Assembly (NCBI GenBank): GCA_016713885.1 | Contig: JADJOF010000007.1 | Location: forward strand, 186,001 to 250,000 | Origin: Bdellovibrionales bacterium | Lineage (GTDB): Bacteria > Bdellovibrionota > Bdellovibrionia > Bdellovibrionales > JAMPXM01 | DNA length: 64,000 nt | Reading direction: 5' to 3' | In this document: in pieces, positions 41,679 through 49,142 of the stretch | Numbering within the stretch: the stretch's first letter is position 1 | How the letters are laid out: every line of letters starts with the position of its first letter | Made by a program: the position numbers and the translations under genes | Notes under the pieces: model-generated | Told to the model about the DNA's origin: nothing | What the model saw: only the letters and a program-made list of their open reading frames with translations | The model's database searches: none

Positions 41679-43139
41679 CTACCCCATCCAACTGCCGCCG
41701 TTGCCAAAGTTCGACAGCTCTTGATGTTCTTTCGCTCTTGATTTGCCAGTGACCGGCACTGCAAAACTCAGAGCCAAAGCATCGGCTCTGTTTGGACTTG
41801 GCAGGCCGCGCGCCTTCATGTCTTTCTTCGACTCAAGCTGAAGCTTCCCGTCCATTCGTGGCACTGTTTCAGGCCCGGTGAGTTCCATGTGGAGCTTGTT
41901 GTCGCCGTTGATTGAGCCGCCTTCTTTGAGCCAATCGCGCGTGAGCTTCCACATTTCAGCCCGTTTATTGAGACATCCCTCGTCATTCGGCGCACCTGAA
42001 AACCAAATCAAATGCCAATTGCGACGCATGGTTTTGCCGGCCGAGACGATGCCAGTTCCATAGCCTGCATCAACGATCACAGCGTCGGCTTTCTCTTCGT
42101 CTTCGATCGAGGCGATAAGCGACGCCATTTGAAGGTCATTGTCGTTCTTTGGAATCGTGCGCATGATCTTAAACGACAAGCCTTGCCTCATGCCTATCAC
42201 GAACTCATCGTCACCTTCCCACGCAGGATCGACAGTGATGATCTTAGGCGCAAAGTCGAACTGCTTTGTCTCAAGCTTTAGCGAAAGTGCTCGGTCAGCA
42301 TCCTCTGTCGAAATGAATTGCTTCATCGACATATTCGGGAACAGCCCGCGAACGCGAACCTTCACAAAGTCAGAGTCTTCGCCGTAGTCTTCAACCCACT
42401 TCTGGATCTGAGCCTTATTTGTACCTTTGACAGTCCTGGAATCGATCTGCCACGTCCGCCATCGATGGCGAAGCCTGCCGAAACAGTCCTTAAATCGCCC
42501 GGTGTTTCTCGTTGGGTTTCCGAATGCGATCCAGACGATCTCGGTCTCTTCGTCGGTGAGAGCGCCTTCTGTCACATCCCAGACCTTATCTGAGATCGCC
42601 GATGCCTCATCGAATATGACGATGATTCTCTTTTTCTTGTTGTGAAGACCGGCAAACGCTTCAGTATTGTTGTCAGACCACGTCACCTGATCGGCGCGCC
42701 AAGTCTTCTCATGCCCCGTCTCGATTGAATGAACGGCCGTTGCTGTTGTTTTAAACCAGTGTGATGTGATCGATCGCCTGGTCCAAGTTGTGAGCTCTGG
42801 CCAAGTCTTAGTCCTGAGCTGCGTTTCAGTGTTCGCGGTGATCACGACCTTGCAATCTTCACAAGTCGAAAGGCCCCAATTGACGATGATTGAAATGAGC
42901 GCTGATTTCCCGATCCCGTGACCTGAGGCAACGGCTAAAAGCAGCGGCATGAATCTAGTTTCAGTATTTTGAAGATGCTCGTCGATTGCGCACAAGACTT
43001 CGTCTTGCCATTCTCTTGGCCCGTCTTCTTGGTCTAGTTCAGCCTCGCCCCATGAATACGAGAAACGCGCAAAGCCGCGCGAATCGTGAGTGAACCGCGC
43101 CATCTCCTCGATGAGCTCAATCTCTGCGTCATTCGCCAC
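41679..43139 (-). CDS. terL: Terminase large subunit
   Basis: A 486-residue packaging motor. ATPase: Walker A ASGHGIGKSA (71-80), Walker B IIVIFDEAS (172-180), and a coupling motif at AFGNPT. C-terminal RNase-H-like nuclease: VDPAWEGDDE with Asp304, VIVDAGYGTG, and NRADALALSFAV as the last metal site. It docks on the portal and pumps DNA. The GTG start at 43139 overlaps the small subunit by 11 bases. Confidence 0.93.
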   Translation of the reverse strand: MANDAEIELIEEMARFTHDSRGFARFSYSWGEAELDQEDGPREWQDEVLCAIDEHLQNTETRFMPLLLAVASGHGIGKSALISIIVNWGLSTCEDCKVVITANTETQLRTKTWPELTTWTRRSITSHWFKTTATAVHSIETGHEKTWRADQVTWSDNNTEAFAGLHNKKKRIIVIFDEASAISDKVWDVTEGALTDEETEIVWIAFGNPTRNTGRFKDCFGRLRHRWRTWQIDSRTVKGTNKAQIQKWVEDYGEDSDFVKVRVRGLFPNMSMKQFISTEDADRALSLKLETKQFDFAPKIITVDPAWEGDDEFVIGMRQGLSFKIMRTIPKNDNDLQMASLIASIEDEEKADAVIVDAGYGTGIVSAGKTMRRNWHLIWFSGAPNDEGCLNKRAEMWKLTRDWLKEGGSINGDNKLHMELTGPETVPRMDGKLQLESKKDMKARGLPSPNRADALALSFAVPVTGKSRAKEHQELSNFGNGGSWMG

Positions 43140-43662
43140 GGACGCGCTTTCTGGCCTTCGCCAATCGATCAGAGATCGTGACTGATCCGCTGACCTCGAC
43201 CTTGTCTGTGAGAAGCTTCAAATGCCTTGCGAGAATCTCAAGCGACTTCGGCTTATCCCAGAACTTCACCTCGCGGACTTCGCCGATCTTCACTCTGTCG
43301 GCGCCGAATCCTTCGAACTCCTCAAAGACCTTGACCCCGGACATCGCGCGCCTGGTGTCTTCTGGTATTTCATGGATCGGCTTGAGTCTGCCTTGCTCAT
43401 CGTAGGCCCCGGAAAGATCAGCCGTTGCGATTCGCATGAGTTCTTTTAGGACATTGTCGGCGGTGATGTTGGTTCGCTTTGAGCGTTTGTCCATTTCGGC
43501 TTGGATTGCGGCCGCTACTTCTGGTTTCTTGAGGTTTTCAGAGCCAATTTTTTCAGCGGTCTTCTCTGAATACTTCGCCCTGATCGCCGCCTGCGTCGCA
43601 TTAAGATCGATGAGGTACTCTTCAACAAAGCGTTTCTGTTTGGGCGTGAGGTCGCTTGCCAT
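43129..43662 (-). CDS. terS: Terminase small subunit (Terminase_2)
   Basis: A 177-residue DNA-recognition subunit. LTPKQKRFVEEYLIDLNATQ and AAIRAKYSEKTAEKIGSENL form the N-terminal HTH of the Terminase_2 family, followed by an oligomerisation helix and a C terminus that contacts the large subunit (FWDKPKSLEILARHLKL). It heads the late structural operon, and its promoter should lie in the repeat-bearing gap to the right. Confidence 0.9.
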   Translation of the reverse strand: MASDLTPKQKRFVEEYLIDLNATQAAIRAKYSEKTAEKIGSENLKKPEVAAAIQAEMDKRSKRTNITADNVLKELMRIATADLSGAYDEQGRLKPIHEIPEDTRRAMSGVKVFEEFEGFGADRVKIGEVREVKFWDKPKSLEILARHLKLLTDKVEVSGSVTISDRLAKARKRVRGE

Positions 43663-43686
43663 GGCTCAATTGTCCACGTCTTAAAT

Positions 43687-43714
43687 GTTTACTCTATGTT
43701 TACGTTGTGTTTAC
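43687..43714. promoter_or_regulatory. GTTTAC repeat array between terS and the RHH gene
   Basis: GTTTAC at 43687-43692, 43698-43703 and 43709-43714, exactly 11 bp apart, in the divergent gap between the late operon and a putative ribbon-helix-helix gene. The hexamer matches the array at 41062. Confidence 0.65.
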
Positions 43715-43755
43715 TTTGTCCCTAGATAGGCTCTTGCTGTGATGAGGGGGCTCTC

Positions 43756-43971
43756 GTGGGAAAGAATCAGTCAGCCAATGAATTTGACTTCAACCAGATC
43801 AAAGAATTCGACATCAATGACCGACTGATCACGATTCGCGTCCCTGACGAGTACAAGACGAAGTATGACATCATCCAGGCGATGTCTCGAAAGCGCTTCG
43901 CCGATCACCTTCGGCAGCTTATCGTTGCGGCAATCGACCGCGTTGACCTTGATTCAACCAAGGCTTGTTAA
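43756..43971 (+). CDS. Putative ribbon-helix-helix regulator
   Basis: A 71-residue protein, the only rightward gene of this half. RLITIRVPDEYKTKYDIIQA followed by MSRKRFADHLRQLIVAAI fits an Arc/CopG-like strand-helix-helix. The GTG start has GAGGGGG upstream. Sitting beside the GTTTAC array, it is a good candidate to bind it and control the late genes and itself. No experimental parallel is known to me. Confidence 0.55.
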   Translation: MGKNQSANEFDFNQIKEFDINDRLITIRVPDEYKTKYDIIQAMSRKRFADHLRQLIVAAIDRVDLDSTKAC

Positions 43972-44406
43972 GTCAACCCCGAAAGCCTTAAGTGCGGCCA
44001 TACAGATCACGTGAGGCGCAGATTCTCCAGATTCAAACTCCAGGTAGGCGTCTGGACCGACTGTCCACAGAGAGCGGCCATGCCACTTGCGATCAAAGCA
44101 AGCGAACCAGTCTTTTACAGTGTCGGTCGGCGAGTAGAGTGAAAAGCAGTCGCTGTTAGATACTGGATCGCGCATCTTTTTGACCACTTCCCACGCTGCG
44201 GCGATGTCCGTGGAATATGGCGCTGGAAATGAACACTCATCTCCGATCCAGAAATCATGCGATGTTCCTTCACATCCGCACTTTGGTCCACATCTACGAA
44301 GATGTTCATACTCGCTTTGCGAAAGCCCTTCGTCAGTCGCTCGCAGGACTTTGCATCCGAAGACTTTCTCGGCGACGAGCACGTCTAGTTCTATTCCTGT
44401 TTTCAT
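43954..44406 (-). CDS. Phage ABA-sandwich-domain protein
   Basis: A 150-residue protein with FPAPYSTDIAAAWEVVKKM in the middle and APHVICMAALKAFGVDL at the end, the usual marks of the phage ABA sandwich (DUF2591-like) family; an N-terminal Cys cluster (CGPKCGC) precedes them. Function unknown. It overlaps the RHH gene tail to tail by 18 bases. Confidence 0.7.
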   Translation of the reverse strand: MKTGIELDVLVAEKVFGCKVLRATDEGLSQSEYEHLRRCGPKCGCEGTSHDFWIGDECSFPAPYSTDIAAAWEVVKKMRDPVSNSDCFSLYSPTDTVKDWFACFDRKWHGRSLWTVGPDAYLEFESGESAPHVICMAALKAFGVDLTSLG

Positions 44407-44735
44407 TTCAAAGCCTCCCTCATTAGCGCGCCGAGCAAGTACGCATGCGGCTCGTCGTTCATTGGATCAAACTTGTAGCCTCGCTCGGACAGCATCCAGT
44501 TAGTCACATGCAGACACTCGTGAGCTACAATTGATGCGTCTTTGGAAATTGTCCAAATCAAGTACCGACTTTCGTCACCACGATCCATAACTAAAGCTCT
44601 GCCTTTCGCCGCTCCGATGTTCGCGCTATGTCCATATGTTTTTAAAACATACTTCTCGAAATCAGCAGGCTTCCAGCCAATGAAGAAATAAAAGTTCTGC
44701 CGCCATGTCGGGCAGTAGTACCACTTCGGCTTCAT
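44403..44735 (-). CDS. Zinc-metallopeptidase-like protein
   Basis: A 110-residue protein with VAHECLHVTNWML: His72-Glu73-x-x-His76 is a zincin motif, and Glu95 in NDEPHAYLLGALM is a likely third ligand. Small phage proteins of this type are of unknown target. The ATG at 44735 overlaps the upstream stop as ATGA. Confidence 0.75.
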   Translation of the reverse strand: MKPKWYYCPTWRQNFYFFIGWKPADFEKYVLKTYGHSANIGAAKGRALVMDRGDESRYLIWTISKDASIVAHECLHVTNWMLSERGYKFDPMNDEPHAYLLGALMREALK

Positions 44736-44953
44736 CGCCTCATCTCCTCGCACCAACGGTCGTACTCTTGCCACTGTCGCATGGTCAGCGTTCCCATCGG
44801 CACATCAGAGACAGCGGGGTCAGTGAGCAGCAACAGTGCTTTGAGCTTCTCGACCTTCATCTCTGCGATCTGCGAGCGCTTCATGTACTCGCCCCATTTG
44901 AGGAAGTTGTACTGGCTTTCGCGGACCTTTGCTTTCCAGCCTGTGTCGCTCAT
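44732..44953 (-). CDS. Hypothetical early protein
   Basis: A 73-residue helical, Lys-rich protein (SQIAEMKVEKLKALLLL then MRQWQEYDRWCEEM). Four-base overlaps on both sides. Family unknown. Confidence 0.6.
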   Translation of the reverse strand: MSDTGWKAKVRESQYNFLKWGEYMKRSQIAEMKVEKLKALLLLTDPAVSDVPMGTLTMRQWQEYDRWCEEMRR

Positions 44954-45183
44954 TGTGGTAGCTTCTCCACTCGGTATTGATTCCCATCTAAGACAAACGG
45001 TCGACCGCTAGACAAGAGCGCCTCAATTTTAACCCGACGGCTCATCTCCTCAAACCTAGCACGGCGAAACTCATCAATCTGTGCCTTGGTGTCCATAAAC
45101 TTGCTATCTCTAAACAACGAAAAACCAATAAAAAATCCATTAGTTACAACGTAAAATGTTGCTAGATGCTCTATGTAGCTCAC
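44950..45183 (-). CDS. Hypothetical early protein with hydrophobic N terminus
   Basis: A 77-residue protein with a short apolar stretch (FYVVTNGFFIGFSLF) followed by a basic helix (FRRARFEEMSRRVK). Possibly membrane-attached; no family recognised. Start and stop overlap neighbours. Confidence 0.55.
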   Translation of the reverse strand: MSYIEHLATFYVVTNGFFIGFSLFRDSKFMDTKAQIDEFRRARFEEMSRRVKIEALLSSGRPFVLDGNQYRVEKLPQ

Positions 45184-45530
45184 GCCTCACCTCTCTCGAT
45201 TTCTGCGATTTCTGCTTCAAACTTTTTAATTTTCTCTTTGTACTTAGCCAAAGATTGGCCGTGATGTCTGTCCGCTGCTCGATTTCGTTGTTCTGTTAAC
45301 TTCTCAATCACCTTCGCCTGCTTGGCGATGGTCTGTTCATCTTGAAGGCATTGATTATCAACATCTCGAAGGATTCTCTTTAGTTCCTCAACCTCCGCCC
45401 TCAGCTTAGCAACGATGCTGTCGTGCTTCGGAGCTTGTATGAATTCAGCTCCCGCCACAAATCCGCCAAGCTTGCAGCACATTGAGGCTATTTCTCCTGC
45501 TGTCCACAGTTTCGGCTCATCGTTATTCAT
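45180..45530 (-). CDS. Coiled-coil early protein
   Basis: A 116-residue protein: a small N-terminal part (AGEIASMCCKLGGFVAGAEF), then a long coiled coil (KLRAEVEELKRILRDVDNQ; KYKEKIKKFEAEIAEIE). The ATG at 45530 overlaps the preceding stop. Unknown function. Confidence 0.6.
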   Translation of the reverse strand: MNNDEPKLWTAGEIASMCCKLGGFVAGAEFIQAPKHDSIVAKLRAEVEELKRILRDVDNQCLQDEQTIAKQAKVIEKLTEQRNRAADRHHGQSLAKYKEKIKKFEAEIAEIERGEA

Positions 45531-45790
45531 TGTCGACCACCTCTTGTGATTAAAAATACAAATCCGATTCCGCACGACACGACAAAGAAGCTAACAAAAA
45601 TAAGACCGAAGTCGATCCCGCCGCTCTCTTGAACAACAGCCGGGTCAGTAAGAACAGCGCGGCTTTCAGATACGAGCGTGCCAGTATCGAAGAGCAGTTT
45701 CCCGTTCTTCGTCTTATGAATGACCGACTTGTATTCGTATGTTCCTGGCTCAAGGTTGCGCGGGATATCGATGATAATTTGATCGGTCAT
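45527..45790 (-). CDS. Single-TM early protein
   Basis: An 87-residue protein with a polar beta-like N-terminal domain (IIIDIPRNLEPGTYEYKSVI) and a C-terminal transmembrane helix (FGLIFVSFFVVSCGIGFVFL) ending in a basic tail, so probably tail-anchored. The ATG at 45790 overlaps the upstream stop. Confidence 0.6.
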   Translation of the reverse strand: MTDQIIIDIPRNLEPGTYEYKSVIHKTKNGKLLFDTGTLVSESRAVLTDPAVVQESGGIDFGLIFVSFFVVSCGIGFVFLITRGGRQ

Positions 45791-46014
45791 GGCTTGGTCT
45801 CCATAGCGTCGTGACCGCACAATGGCTTACTGCACTCATCAAGCAATTCACCTAGCGTGCTAGTTTTTACCTCAACAGCTTTTCCCGATGAAGTATCAAA
45901 CCATTTTTCACAGCCGCAATCACACTGGCGAATATTTTCCGGCATCTTTCCGAATGTGAGCTTATTTTGAATTATCTCTCTGTCGTGATATATCTTGCCG
46001 CGAACAAAGCTCAT
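45787..46014 (-). CDS. Cys-rich early protein
   Basis: A 75-residue protein with CDCGCEKWFD and PLCGHD, a possible zinc-binding set. Its ATG at 46014 overlaps the upstream stop (ATGA); the longer open frame to 46236 runs through that upstream gene and is not credible. Confidence 0.55.
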   Translation of the reverse strand: MSFVRGKIYHDREIIQNKLTFGKMPENIRQCDCGCEKWFDTSSGKAVEVKTSTLGELLDECSKPLCGHDAMETKP

Positions 46015-46316
46015 CCCTGCCCCGCAATCTCGTCTCTCCACATAGACGGTTGAGTGCTGAGCGAAATGCTTCCAAAAATTGGCACATTCAAACTCAGATA
46101 CCCATAGCCGTTCGTTGAATCGTAGTGCAGCTTTGGCAACACAAATAACTTTCGCGGCAGTGAGTACCATATCGACCATCGCCACGTTATAGAATCGGGA
46201 TGATGGTACGCCGCCACGACATACGATCCTCGACAATTTGTTTTCTTGAATAGATGAACCGCGTAAATAAGCTTTCTGACTTTCAATTTCAGTTCGTCAT
46301 GCTTGGAATTACTCAT
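46011..46316 (-). CDS. Hypothetical early protein
   Basis: A 101-residue basic, Trp/Tyr-rich protein (SITWRWSIWYSLPRKLFVLP) of unknown family, overlapping both neighbours by four bases. Confidence 0.55.
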   Translation of the reverse strand: MSNSKHDELKLKVRKLIYAVHLFKKTNCRGSYVVAAYHHPDSITWRWSIWYSLPRKLFVLPKLHYDSTNGYGYLSLNVPIFGSISLSTQPSMWRDEIAGQG

Positions 46317-46609
46317 CCCTTCCCCACAATCTCGTCGAGTTCTTCATCATCTTCGTCTGACCACTCTTCTGCCGGCCCAATCCAATGATCAACGTCGCCA
46401 TTTTGCACGCTCTTGTATGCGTGCGAGCGCTGCTCCTTCAGCTTCTCGATTATCGCGAGGAGCTTCGGAACTGCGTCTTCGACATAGAATTGATACTCGC
46501 CGGACTCCCAACATAGTAGCGCTTGAGTGTCATGACCGAAGTCATCCGACCGCTTCACGACTTCGCTTCGCTCCTTCACCTGCTTCAAAAACTCTTCATG
46601 CTTCGCCAC
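46313..46609 (-). CDS. Acidic early protein
   Basis: A 98-residue protein with a helical middle (AVPKLLAIIEKLKEQRSHAY) and a very acidic tail (EEWSDEDDEELDEIV), as in some DNA-mimic proteins, though that is speculation. GTG start, overlapping the previous gene by 14 bases. Confidence 0.55.
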   Translation of the reverse strand: MAKHEEFLKQVKERSEVVKRSDDFGHDTQALLCWESGEYQFYVEDAVPKLLAIIEKLKEQRSHAYKSVQNGDVDHWIGPAEEWSDEDDEELDEIVGKG

Positions 46610-46844
46610 GTTTCACCGCCTCTCTATACATGAGCACAGCGAGCTGCCGCGCTAGTTGTGACTCGAAGTCATATTCAAACATCTCCGGCAGCATTATTGA
46701 GGTGTCTACAAAGTCCGCATAATGAAGGAGGGCGCTATCACCACAGTATTTCTCAACGGCGGTGCATGAATACCTATGAGGTCCTTGAACCCGTAGACTC
46801 TCAGCCGCACGCATGAGCCTGTCGAGTCGTTCACGCTTAGTCAT
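46596..46844 (-). CDS. Hypothetical early protein
   Basis: An 82-residue helical protein (TKRERLDRLMRAAESLRVQG; QLARQLAVLMYREAVKRG). It starts eight bases inside the homing-endonuclease stop. No family recognised. Confidence 0.55.
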   Translation of the reverse strand: MTKRERLDRLMRAAESLRVQGPHRYSCTAVEKYCGDSALLHYADFVDTSIMLPEMFEYDFESQLARQLAVLMYREAVKRGEA

Positions 46845-47334
46845 CAAGCACCTCTGTCAAATTCAAATTAGCAAACTCTCCGAAAAGGTTTCTTGCCGCC
46901 GCGTCATATGCCTTCGCTGCGTCTTCTCTTTGCTCGAATAACCCTAAGTTAAACCTGTCCCCATTGTGCGTGATGATCGCACGCCATTTGTTACGAACTG
47001 CATAGACGCCCTTGATTCCAGAAGTGCTATTCAGGTACTTCCGCTTGTTCATCATGTTTTGCGCGCTAGAGCATACCCTCAGGTTTGATCGGCGGTTATT
47101 CAACCCGTTCCCGTCTATATGATCCACCTGGAGTTTTGATTCGGTGACTCCGAGAATTAACCTGTGCAGTCGGATCGTCTTCTGTTTTCCGTTCTCATAT
47201 ATAGAAGTTCCAGCGTAAGACGAACGGGGAGACTTCATCACATACCAAGCATGTTTTCTCACGAGGTCAAAATCAGCCTCATCGATCAGTGTGACCGCAC
47301 CTTTTGTAAGTTGAATTTCCATCGGCTTATTCAT
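46837..47334 (-). CDS. HNH homing endonuclease with AP2 domain
   Basis: A 165-residue selfish endonuclease. The HNH_3 core is LHRLILG (His57) and DHIDGNGLNNRRSNLR (71-86), followed by an AP2-like DNA-binding domain (SGIKGVYAVRNKWRAIITHN to AARNLFGEFANL, about 104-158). Free-standing genes of this type spread by cutting cognate sites in related phages. It overlaps both flanking genes slightly, so it entered the operon neatly or has settled there. Confidence 0.9.
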   Translation of the reverse strand: MNKPMEIQLTKGAVTLIDEADFDLVRKHAWYVMKSPRSSYAGTSIYENGKQKTIRLHRLILGVTESKLQVDHIDGNGLNNRRSNLRVCSSAQNMMNKRKYLNSTSGIKGVYAVRNKWRAIITHNGDRFNLGLFEQREDAAKAYDAAARNLFGEFANLNLTEVLDD

Positions 47335-47629
47335 TTTCTAAACTCTCGATAAACTTCACGCACGCGATGCGGTCCTTGCAGGCGTTCTTGTCGGCAAACT
47401 CTTTCGAGTCGTAAAGTTGAATCACATGATGGCCGTCGATCGTTTTATTGTATTCATTGCCCCACAGCACTCGCGGCTCGCGCTTCTCTTTCCACTCGCC
47501 GAAAACCATTTCGTATGACCAGTCCCCAATTGAGTCAGAATCGAACTCGTCCTTGTCGAACGCAAGGCCATTAGGGCCAATCACCGTCTTGCCAGCCATC
47601 GCCGCTTCTCTTGCTTCAATTATGTTCAC
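47327..47629 (-). CDS. Hypothetical early protein
   Basis: A 100-residue protein beginning at a GTG (47629) with GAGAGGAG upstream. NIIEAREAAMAGKTVIGPNG at the start recalls short phage proteins with that opening; the rest is acidic. Function unknown. First gene after a noncoding gap. Confidence 0.6.
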   Translation of the reverse strand: MNIIEAREAAMAGKTVIGPNGLAFDKDEFDSDSIGDWSYEMVFGEWKEKREPRVLWGNEYNKTIDGHHVIQLYDSKEFADKNACKDRIACVKFIESLENE

Positions 47630-47971
47630 CCTCACTCCTCTCAAGTGCCCCGTTTTGCCGGGGCCACGCATTCGCCGATTCCTGGATCTGACGGGCGACC
47701 TCGCCTAATTACGCATAGCCAGTTTGCGGAGGGTTTTGTATCCGAACTTTTCACCCTCATTCTGTTCGCAAGCGGCTCGGACAGAATAAAATTTTAAAAG
47801 ACCTCTCCGCCCGTGCCCCGCGCGACTGTGGCCATGACGCTTCATAAGTCGGGACGTCATCGACGCTCACGTCATCCGTTCTTGCTCGTGCACTTCTCTA
47901 GTGGCACCTCGGCCCGACCAATCGGGCTGGCACTCCACAGCTTCCAGTGCTGACGAGCGGGGAGGTCAAAA
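47630..47971. other. Noncoding gap with hairpins
   Basis: About 340 bases without a credible gene in a region otherwise packed with overlapping genes. It holds a CCCCG/CGGGG hairpin near the 47629 start and a 10-bp stem (ATTCTGTTCG 47759-47768 with CGGACAGAAT 47778-47787). Between about 47,800 and 47,960 there are several short GC-rich complementary segments. It may contain a promoter, a terminator or a small RNA. Confidence 0.45.
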
Positions 47972-48382
47972 TCATTCAACAGATTGGGTTTCAGACTCAG
48001 ACGCGCAGTGAGCGTAACCTCCGCTTGGAACTGCCACTTGCCGACTGAAAGACTTGATCACAGTCGGATTTCTAAACGCGGCCATTGCCAGCTCTCGGAT
48101 CTCTCTCGAGATACACTTCTGCGACTCAAGCTCGTACTTCAGTTTCTCGATCTCGAATTTTCTTTTTACATCAGCAGCGTCAGATATTTCTGTCTCAGCT
48201 TTTGCAATCTTGCTCCGAACAGATGAAAGATCTATTTCAAGGCGATTGTTTTTCTCTCTTAAAACGCTGTTTTCTGAAAGCACGGCGTCGTACTTACTGG
48301 CTTTCTCGAGGTCTTTTCTCAAGACTTCCATTTGCATTGATGGCAGCGACTTCTCGATTGCATCCATTATTTCTTTTGTCAT
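47972..48382 (-). CDS. Coiled-coil early protein
   Basis: A 136-residue protein dominated by a long coiled coil (VLSENSVLREKNNRLEIDL; FEIEKLKYELESQKC) with a short polar tail. GGAGGAAG precedes the ATG. No family recognised. Confidence 0.65.
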   Translation of the reverse strand: MTKEIMDAIEKSLPSMQMEVLRKDLEKASKYDAVLSENSVLREKNNRLEIDLSSVRSKIAKAETEISDAADVKRKFEIEKLKYELESQKCISREIRELAMAAFRNPTVIKSFSRQVAVPSGGYAHCASESETQSVE

Positions 48383-48391
48383 TCTTCCTCC

Positions 48392-48499
48392 TCAGTTAAA
48401 CTTCAAAACCAGATTCGCGAATCCAACCCACACGCCAACGCCGAATGCGAAGAGTGCGGCCCAGATCAATTTAAAAATAAAGTTGTCAAAAGTATTCAT
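48392..48499 (-). CDS. 35-residue single-TM protein
   Basis: A short gene supported by an ATGA overlap with the upstream stop. The product (MNTFDNFIFKLIWAALFAFG then VGVWVGFANLVLKFN) is almost all membrane helix. Confidence 0.5.
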   Translation of the reverse strand: MNTFDNFIFKLIWAALFAFGVGVWVGFANLVLKFN

Positions 48500-48717
48500 C
48501 CCAACACCAGCGCAGCTTCACCGACTGTGTATCTCGATTTATTAAGCCAAGACTTCGCTTGATTGCAGAGTACCTTCACTGCGTAGTGACCGTTTCTGTC
48601 TGGCCCGTTTAGTATTTCAACCGGAACAGGTGCCGTTGCTATCGGATGCCCGTAGCATTTGGCTCTTGCTTTGACTGGCTTCCAGATTGCGCGTGTGCCT
48701 TTCTGAAATGTGCTCAT
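48496..48717 (-). CDS. Hypothetical basic early protein
   Basis: A 73-residue basic, SH3-like beta protein (AIWKPVKARAKCYGHPIA; PVPVEILNGPDRNGHYAVKV) directly after RusA, overlapping its stop. Possibly nucleic-acid binding; unproven. Confidence 0.55.
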   Translation of the reverse strand: MSTFQKGTRAIWKPVKARAKCYGHPIATAPVPVEILNGPDRNGHYAVKVLCNQAKSWLNKSRYTVGEAALVLG

Positions 48718-49142
48718 TTCTCTTCTCCTGAAGGCGTTGGGATATCCCCAACGGTTGATTGATTTTCTTCAATTCGTGCGATCTCAATTTCGACTCTTGC
48801 CTCACCGCCGAACGACTTCGACGCGTGCAGGATGTGGATAAGTTTGTCGTCTTCAATGACGCCTGACTTCTGGAGCGCGTCGCTTACACCTTCAACGAGG
48901 TTCGATGTGTCGGCCTCGCCTTGCCGGTTGACGAAGAAGAACCGGTATCGGACTTCGAGCGGGTCTGCGATTGGCTCACGTCCGGCCCATTGCCGTTTCA
49001 TGTGAAGCATTGCGATTCGTTCCCAAGCGATGAATTTGGGCGAATAGATCGCGTGCTTTCGTGAGCCCGAGCCTACAATGCGCTGCGTGTTTTTCTTTAC
49101 GATGACGCGGCCAGGGATTGAGCAGGTGAAGAGTGGGGTCAT
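48714..49142 (-). CDS. rusA: RusA-like Holliday-junction resolvase
   Basis: A 142-residue resolvase. RQGEADTSNLVEGVSDAL and SGVIEDDKLIHIL hold the conserved acids (Asp78, Asp88, Asp98-Asp99) that cut four-way junctions. It should resolve branched replication or recombination intermediates before packaging. It overlaps the replication gene as ATGA. Confidence 0.88.
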   Translation of the reverse strand: MTPLFTCSIPGRVIVKKNTQRIVGSGSRKHAIYSPKFIAWERIAMLHMKRQWAGREPIADPLEVRYRFFFVNRQGEADTSNLVEGVSDALQKSGVIEDDKLIHILHASKSFGGEARVEIEIARIEENQSTVGDIPTPSGEEK

